Positions 59,243-64,000 of a stretch of DNA of 64,000 nucleotides are shown here, piece by piece. A program made the position numbers and the translations under genes. The notes under the pieces were generated by a model. That model saw only the letters and a list, made by a program, of their open reading frames with translations, was not told where the DNA came from and made no database searches. This DNA is from Candidatus Sodalis pierantonius str. SOPE (lineage in GTDB: Bacteria; Pseudomonadota; Gammaproteobacteria; Enterobacterales; Enterobacteriaceae). The stretch spans positions 1,860,001-1,924,000 of the forward strand of contig NZ_CP006568.1 in the NCBI RefSeq assembly GCF_000517405.1, written 5' to 3'. The stretch's first letter is position 1. Each line of letters begins with the position of its first letter.

Positions 59243-59589
59243 TGGAGCCGGGACGACTTCGTCATCGCGTTACCGTGCAGCGGGAGTCCGACGCAAAAGA
59301 CGCCTACGGGCAGTCGGTCGGGTGGGAAACGGTGTACACGCTACCGGCGGATATTCGTGCGATCAGCGGGCGGGATTTTATTGCCGCCAGTGCCGAGCGT
59401 ACCACGGTGACCACGAAAATCTTTATCCGCTATCACGCCGATATTCGCCCGACGCTGTGTCGACTGGTGCATAAGCCGCCGACCGGACGGGGCGAAGTGT
59501 ATCGCATTATCGCTGCATTGCCGGATCGGCATTGTCGCCGTCTGGAACTGCTATGTGAAGAGGAATTTCAACGTGTTACTGGCAATTGA
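59242..59589 (+). CDS. Head-closure (head-tail adaptor) protein
   Basis: 115 residues. MEPGRLRHRVTVQRESDAKD, then GRDFIAASAERTTVTTKIFI and a beta-rich end (VYRIIAALPDRHCRRLELLC) match the SPP1 gp16/HK97 stopper family. Start overlaps the gp6-like stop. Intact. Confidence 0.8.
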   Translation: MEPGRLRHRVTVQRESDAKDAYGQSVGWETVYTLPADIRAISGRDFIAASAERTTVTTKIFIRYHADIRPTLCRLVHKPPTGRGEVYRIIAALPDRHCRRLELLCEEEFQRVTGN

Positions 59590-59944
59590 ACAAGCACTTT
59601 CACGCTTATTGGGTGTGAAGGTTTACCAACTGTTGGGGACTCAGCATGATGGCGATTTTGTCACGGTACAGCAGATAAGCGACAGGCCGGTTGATGGCGG
59701 TCTGGTGAGTACCGGCCTGGTGATCGGACGGTATCAACTGAGCTTTGTTTCCCGCCGTTTCGAGCGTGTGCTGGCGATGGATAATCAGGTCTGGGCCGCC
59801 TGGCGCACGGTAGTGCATGGCGATATAGGCGGATGCCCAGTTCAGTATATCGAGCGTTCGCACCTGTACGACAGCCTGGAGGACAGCAAGTGGTACCGCC
59901 GGGTACGTGATTATCTGATTTACCACCCGGAGATCGCCTCATGA
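59573..59944 (+). CDS. Phage protein between head closure and gp10-like gene
   Basis: About 123 residues from GTG 59573 (VLLAIEQALSRLLGVKVYQL), chosen because AGAGGA lies just upstream; GTG 59555 is an alternative. Overlaps the preceding gene by 17 bp. Beta-rich (TGLVIGRYQLSFVSRRFERV). Position fits a tail-completion or minor neck protein, family not certain. Confidence 0.6.
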   Translation: MLLAIEQALSRLLGVKVYQLLGTQHDGDFVTVQQISDRPVDGGLVSTGLVIGRYQLSFVSRRFERVLAMDNQVWAAWRTVVHGDIGGCPVQYIERSHLYDSLEDSKWYRRVRDYLIYHPEIAS

Positions 59945-60333
59945 TGACCGTGAAGGTTGAAGGTCTGGCCGCGCTTGGACAGCAGTTTGAGGCGCTGGGC
60001 CGTGATATGTCGACAAAAATCCTGCGGCAGGCGGGCCGGGCGGCATTAGCGTCGGTGCAAGACGATATGCGTCAACATGCCGGTTTTGACGCTGAGAGTA
60101 ACGATCCTCATATGCGCGACAGCATCACCATACGCAGCAGCACACGCGGGCGGGCACAGCTCACCTTACGGGTTGGCCCCGGTAAAAAACACCGCATGAA
60201 AGCGCTGGCACAGGAATTTGGCACCGTGAAGCAGGTTGCGCACCGTTTTATTGGCCCGGCGATGAAATACCAGACATCCCACGTTTTACGCTTGCTGGCG
60301 GCGGAAATCCGTCGAGGCATCGAGAATCGGTAG
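59941..60333 (+). CDS. HK97 gp10-like neck/tail-completion protein
   Basis: 130 residues: VEGLAALGQQFEALGRDMST, AGRAALASVQDDMRQHAG, and EFGTVKQVAHRFIGPAMKYQ. This matches the HK97-gp10 family (the EFGT...AxPFxxPA pattern). Overlaps the previous stop by 4 bp. Intact. Confidence 0.85.
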   Translation: MMTVKVEGLAALGQQFEALGRDMSTKILRQAGRAALASVQDDMRQHAGFDAESNDPHMRDSITIRSSTRGRAQLTLRVGPGKKHRMKALAQEFGTVKQVAHRFIGPAMKYQTSHVLRLLAAEIRRGIENR

Positions 60334-60367
60334 CCTCTGCTACCTCCACCTAAAGAGAGAGTACCCT

Positions 60368-60874
60368 ATGTCAACCAAAACATCCCCTGAGTATTCCACG
60401 TTACCGGTGGGTACCGTGGTGAAGTTCGGCGCGGTCGGGGCGGCGGTAACCGCCATGAAAGCGTTGAGAAATTGTCGGGCGATTGGCGCGACCGGTCAAA
60501 TCGGCGGCTATATCGACTGTACTACATTGATTGATACCAACAAGCAGTTTATCTCCGATTTACCGGAAGGCCTGGAAAAATCCCTGGTGTTTCTTGATAA
60601 TCCCGAGGATCCAGACTTCTCTGCATTTTTGACAGCAGCGCAAAATCGGGAAACCGTGCAGTTTTACATTGAATTGCCGAATAAACGAACGGCCACCATG
60701 ATATTGGCGTTATCGGGCTGGGAGATGAATGAAATTAGCGCCCCGGCCAATGAAGCCATTCAGATCACCGTCAAAGGTAAGCAAAACACGCTGACCTGGG
60801 GAACAAAGACAACGCCCCCATCTGGCGGCGGTAGTGGTGGTAAAGGCACGGGTGGTGCAGGAGAGGGCGTATGA
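60368..60874 (+). CDS. Major tail tube protein
   Basis: 168 residues with a strong ribosome site (AAAGAGAGAG). LPEGLEKSLVFLDNPEDPDF and TATMILALSGWEMNEISAPA fit the tail-tube fold of lambda-like siphophages. The C-terminus again has a Gly/Lys-rich tail (PSGGGSGGKGTGGAGEGV) like the capsid protein. Intact. Confidence 0.8.
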   Translation: MSTKTSPEYSTLPVGTVVKFGAVGAAVTAMKALRNCRAIGATGQIGGYIDCTTLIDTNKQFISDLPEGLEKSLVFLDNPEDPDFSAFLTAAQNRETVQFYIELPNKRTATMILALSGWEMNEISAPANEAIQITVKGKQNTLTWGTKTTPPSGGGSGGKGTGGAGEGV

Positions 60875-61236
60875 AGCAGACTGTTTACACCGACAACCTG
60901 AAAATGTCGTTGCTCAAACCGCTGAACACGGCGCAGGAATGTGAATTGTTAGGCGGGCGCTATTTTATCCGCCGTATGTCCGCGCTGGCGTTGCTTGAGC
61001 AGGAAGAGAAAGCGACGCAGGCGTTTGAGGCGGGGGATATGCGTCAGGCGTCGTTGCTGAACGTGCAGATGCTGCTGGATTGCCTGTGTGATCCGGACGG
61101 ACAGCCGATCCCCTCCGATGCCCTGCCAACGGCTGATGCACTGATGGCGGCGCACGATAACGGCACGTTGCTGGATGCCATTGCCACGGTCAAACGCCAT
61201 GCGGTGGGGTCACTGGAGGACGCGCAAAAAAACTGA
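60871..61236 (+). CDS. Tail assembly chaperone (gpG-like)
   Basis: 121 residues (MKQTVYTDNLKMSLLKPLNT; ALALLEQEEKATQAFEAGDM). Ends in a perfect slippery heptamer A AAA AAC at 61227-61233 directly before the TGA, the usual site of the -1 programmed shift that makes the gpGT fusion needed for tail assembly. Overlaps the tube gene by 4 bp. Intact as gpG. Confidence 0.85.
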   Translation: MKQTVYTDNLKMSLLKPLNTAQECELLGGRYFIRRMSALALLEQEEKATQAFEAGDMRQASLLNVQMLLDCLCDPDGQPIPSDALPTADALMAAHDNGTLLDAIATVKRHAVGSLEDAQKN

Positions 61237-61474
61237 CCGACTCGCCCTGACTCTATTTTCTGTTTCAACTGGCAGAGTGCCTGGGCGAGGCGGATATTCG
61301 TAAACTGGCGGCGCTACCCGCCGCTGAGCTTCTTCACTGGCAGGCGTATTTGCTGATACAGGCAGCACCGCGTGACCCCCTACCTGTAAACGAGACTTCC
61401 CCCCCCCCCCGGCGCAGCCTGCCGTCTCAAACGTTGAGGCACAATGTGCTGCCGTGATGCGAGCGTTAGGATAA
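61227..61474 (+). pseudogene. gpT extension of the tail chaperone, broken
   Basis: The -1 frame after the heptamer reads LTDSP, TGA (61248-61250), then LYFLFQLAECLGEADIRKLA and LLHWQAYLLIQAAPRDPLPV. A run of 12 C at 61399-61410 then shifts the frame; 13 C would continue to QPAVSNVEAQCAAVMRALG and TAA 61474. Two lesions, so GT fusion cannot be made normally. Confidence 0.75.
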
Positions 61475-61476
61475 CG

Positions 61477-64000
61477 ATGGCAGATGTTGCTTCTTTGGCC
61501 GTAGGCCTGTACCTGAACAATGCGTTTACGCCCCAGCTGACGGCGGTTTATCGTCAGGCGGGCGACCAGTCGCGTCGCTTTGTGCGCGGCGTGCAACAGG
61601 ACACTAAAAAAGCCGAAGTGGCCTACCAGCATCTGGCGTCCACTATTGGCGGCGTGGCCTCGCGACTGGCCGGGCTGGCGGGTGTGGGGTTTGAGCAGCT
61701 GAATGCGGCCATTCAGGTGCTGGCCGAGCGTGAAGTCAAGGGCGGACAGGCAGGCACGGCGCTACGAAACGTTATTCTGACGCTTGAAAAAGGCACCGAT
61801 AAAACGCTGAAACCCTCAGTGGTCGGGCTGGTTGGCGCACTGGATACTCTGGCGAAGAAAAAGCTTTCCACAGCACAGGCGGTCAAGCTGTTTGGGGTGG
61901 AGAACATCAATGCCGCCTCCATTCTGGTGGATAATCGCGACAAGCTGGAGGCGCTGACGCATGCGTTGACCGGTACCCAGACCGCGTACGAGCAGTCAGC
62001 TATTCGGGTCAACAATCTCAATGGTGACCTGATGGGACTCACCAGCGCGTTTGAAGGGCTGGTTATTCAGGTCGGCCAGTCGGGGAACGGGCCGTTACGC
62101 ACCGGGATACAAAATATTACCCGCGCCACTAATGCCTTGGCGGATAATTTCACCACCGTGGCATCAGTCGCACTCTATACCCTGATCCCGGTGCTGACCA
62201 CCCGACTTACCGCAGGCTTGCGGGAAAGCGTCGCAGGCTGGGTCGCACAACAACAGGCGGCCAAAGCCGCCGCGACACAACAGGCCGCAACCGCCCGTGC
62301 CACTCTCGAGCAGGCGCAGGCATCAAGACAGCTGGCACAGGAGCAGGCGCGTTATCTGGCGGCCCAGACGGCGGTAAACCGGGCGAACGGTATCCAGCTA
62401 AGCTAGCAGCGTGAGCATATCGCATTAAGCCGCACGTTACGCGGATCCCGTCTTGCCGAGGTACGGGCCACCGAGCAGTTAGCGGCAGCCAACGCACGAC
62501 TGTCCGTCTCGGCGCGGGCGGTCTCGGCGGCAGTGTCCGTGGCACGCGGGGCGCTCTCCCTGGTGGGTGGCCCCCTGGGGGCGGCCATGCTGGCGGGCTC
62601 CGCCTTGCTCTATTTTCATCAAAAGGCCAAAGACGCCCGTGAGTCAGCGATTGGGCTGAAAGAGGCGGTGATGAAGACCATCGAGGCGCTGATGGCGCTG
62701 TCGTCAAAACAGCTGGATGTCAAGGTGCTGGATTTGTCGGCGCAGTATCAAAACCAAATCACCCAGCGTAACCAGCTGATGAAGGCGGTGCAGGATTACG
62801 ACAGTCGTCTGGAAGGCCTGAGTGCCTTTGATCCTTTCGGCCAGCGTTCAGGGGTGGAGGCGGATAAAAAACGCGCCCTGGCAGATTTGGAAGCCGTCAA
62901 TCAAGGGGCACAAACCGTTAAGACTTCGCTGGACAATGCGCACCAGGCGCTTGCGCGTCTGAAGGCAGGGGCGTACGGCCCCGTCAAGCCGAAACAGGCA
63001 ACACCGCAGGAAACGCTCAAAACGCCCTGGTCCGGTCAGGACAGCCTCACAGAGAAATCGGATCAAAAACGGGCGCGCGATCAGTATCAGCAGTTGCGCC
63101 AGGAGATTGAACAAGCTCACGCCGGTAGTTTACAGCGCCTTGCCCTGCAAGAGCAGGCGGCGCAGTCACGGTTGCTGGCGTGCGCCAATGCCGCTGGGGC
63201 GGCACAGTCTGACCTCCAGCGCGTGCAGGGGATGCAGGCGGAGAATTATCAGCGGCAGCGCCAGCAGCTGGCTGAGCGCTATTCCCCGGTCAAAACGCAG
63301 CTACGCCACGAGCGGGACGCCAGCCGCGAACTGAACGCGTTGTGGGCGGCGCGCTTGCTGAGCGAGCAGGACTACCAAACGGCCCGCCGCCAATTGGCCT
63401 ATACCCGTACGCAGGCGTTAGTAAAAGCACAGGCCGAGTCTGCCGCCGCCCCCCGTCTTAGTCTTGCCGGTGAGGTTGACCCCGTAATCGCCCTGCAAAA
63501 CCAGCTGGTCCGGCAACAAAGTCTTCTGGATGCGTACTATGCCAATGGCAGCCTGAGCAAAGCCCAGTACGAAGCGCTGATGCAAAAAACCGCTCAGTAC
63601 TCGGCGGACGCGCAATATCAGGCCGCATTAGCACTGTATGGCGGCCAAAGCCGGTTGCACAAGCTGTCCCTGTCGCTGGCGGAGACCCTGCGCGAACGGA
63701 CAACCAATATGTTGACCGGCCTGCTGACCGGGGCCCGCTCTTTCAAGGAGAGTCTGTCGGGGTTGTTTGCCTCACTGGCGCAATCGGTCATCAAAAATCT
63801 GGTGGACATGGCGGCGCAGGCGCTTATCACCAAAACACTTCTCTCCTTGTTTATGGGCGGTTTTGGCGGCAACGGGAGTTCTGCGGCCAATGCGTTCAGC
63901 AGTGGAGCCTATAACGGGCTGACCCTGAACACTAAAGGCGGCGTCTACGTCTCCCGGAGTCTGAGCGCCTTTAGCGGGCAGGTGGTCAGTCAACCGACGC
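61477..64000 (+). pseudogene. Tail tape measure protein with a single amber codon (partial)
   Basis: ATG 61477, open to 62403, TAG at 62404-62406 (GIQLS-stop-QREH), then open again without any stop to the window edge (841 codons in total here). Contains the tape-measure start (GLYLNNAFTPQLTAVYRQAG), phage-minor-tail signature (GGQAGTALRNVILTLEKG; KLFGVENINAASILVDNRDK), coiled-coil Gln/Ala-rich stretches and a membrane-like segment (LSLVGGPLGAAMLAGSALLY). The C-terminal region (RTTNMLTGLLTGARSFKESL) resembles lambda gpH-type ends. The single amber is the only visible lesion. Confidence 0.85.

Overview
The window looks like a chromosomal segment of a recently host-restricted Enterobacterales symbiont of the Sodalis group. 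The gene order yobA-yebZ-yebY / holE-exoX-ptrB-yebF-purT, nimT-nimR and uvrY-uvrC-pgsA-glyW-cysT-leuZ matches the Escherichia/Sodalis chromosome. Many of these genes are freshly broken by small indels, single nonsense codons and IS insertions. The heavy load of near-identical IS903-like (IS5 family) and IS256-family copies resembles Sodalis pierantonius (the Sitophilus weevil symbiont). That species assignment is inference from gene content; no database was searched.

Layout. 1-2.4 kb: sitD start and a broken sitC (Mn/Fe ABC permeases) with IS903 copies. 2.4-9.2 kb: a scrambled Flp/Tad pilus locus, with rcpA, rcpC and tadV on the minus strand and tadF and tadG on the plus strand, split by IS256 and two IS903 copies. 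9.3-12.5 kb: a periplasmic dehydrogenase pair (tri-haem cytochrome c plus a broken GMC flavoprotein). 12.6-19.1 kb: AT-rich, gene-poor DNA with two IS256 copies, one IS903 copy and an origin-like cluster of GATC sites. 19.3-30.1 kb: the least disturbed part (yebY, yebZ, yobA, ftnA, holE, exoX, ptrB, yebF, purT, nimT, nimR), in which ftnA, exoX, ptrB and purT are pseudogenes.

30.3-42.5 kb: remains of an epsilon15/T7-like (podovirus-type) prophage with scaffold, portal, small structural genes, an odd phage tRNA, a LuxR-type regulator, an excisionase-like gene and an integrase beside tRNA-Leu. Two copies of a ~2.03 kb palindromic IS256 derivative lie in this region. 42.5-49.4 kb: leuZ, cysT, an IS-split glyW tRNA, then pgsA, uvrC, uvrY, yecF and a ydgC fragment. 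49.4-52.6 kb: IS903, IS21 and IS256 remnants, with one intact IS903 nested in the IS256 copy. 52.6-64.0 kb: a second prophage of HK97/siphovirus type (spanins, HNH, TerS, TerL, portal, protease, capsid, connectors, tail tube, G/GT chaperone, tape measure), with many genes frameshifted.

Most interesting points: the two palindromic IS256 derivatives whose arms share element-private substitutions (arm-to-arm homogenisation); a phage tRNA with an abnormal anticodon arm near several genes broken by one amber codon only; an IS256 inside tRNA-Gly; an oriC-like GATC cluster; and a YebF-type protein with a very long low-complexity linker.
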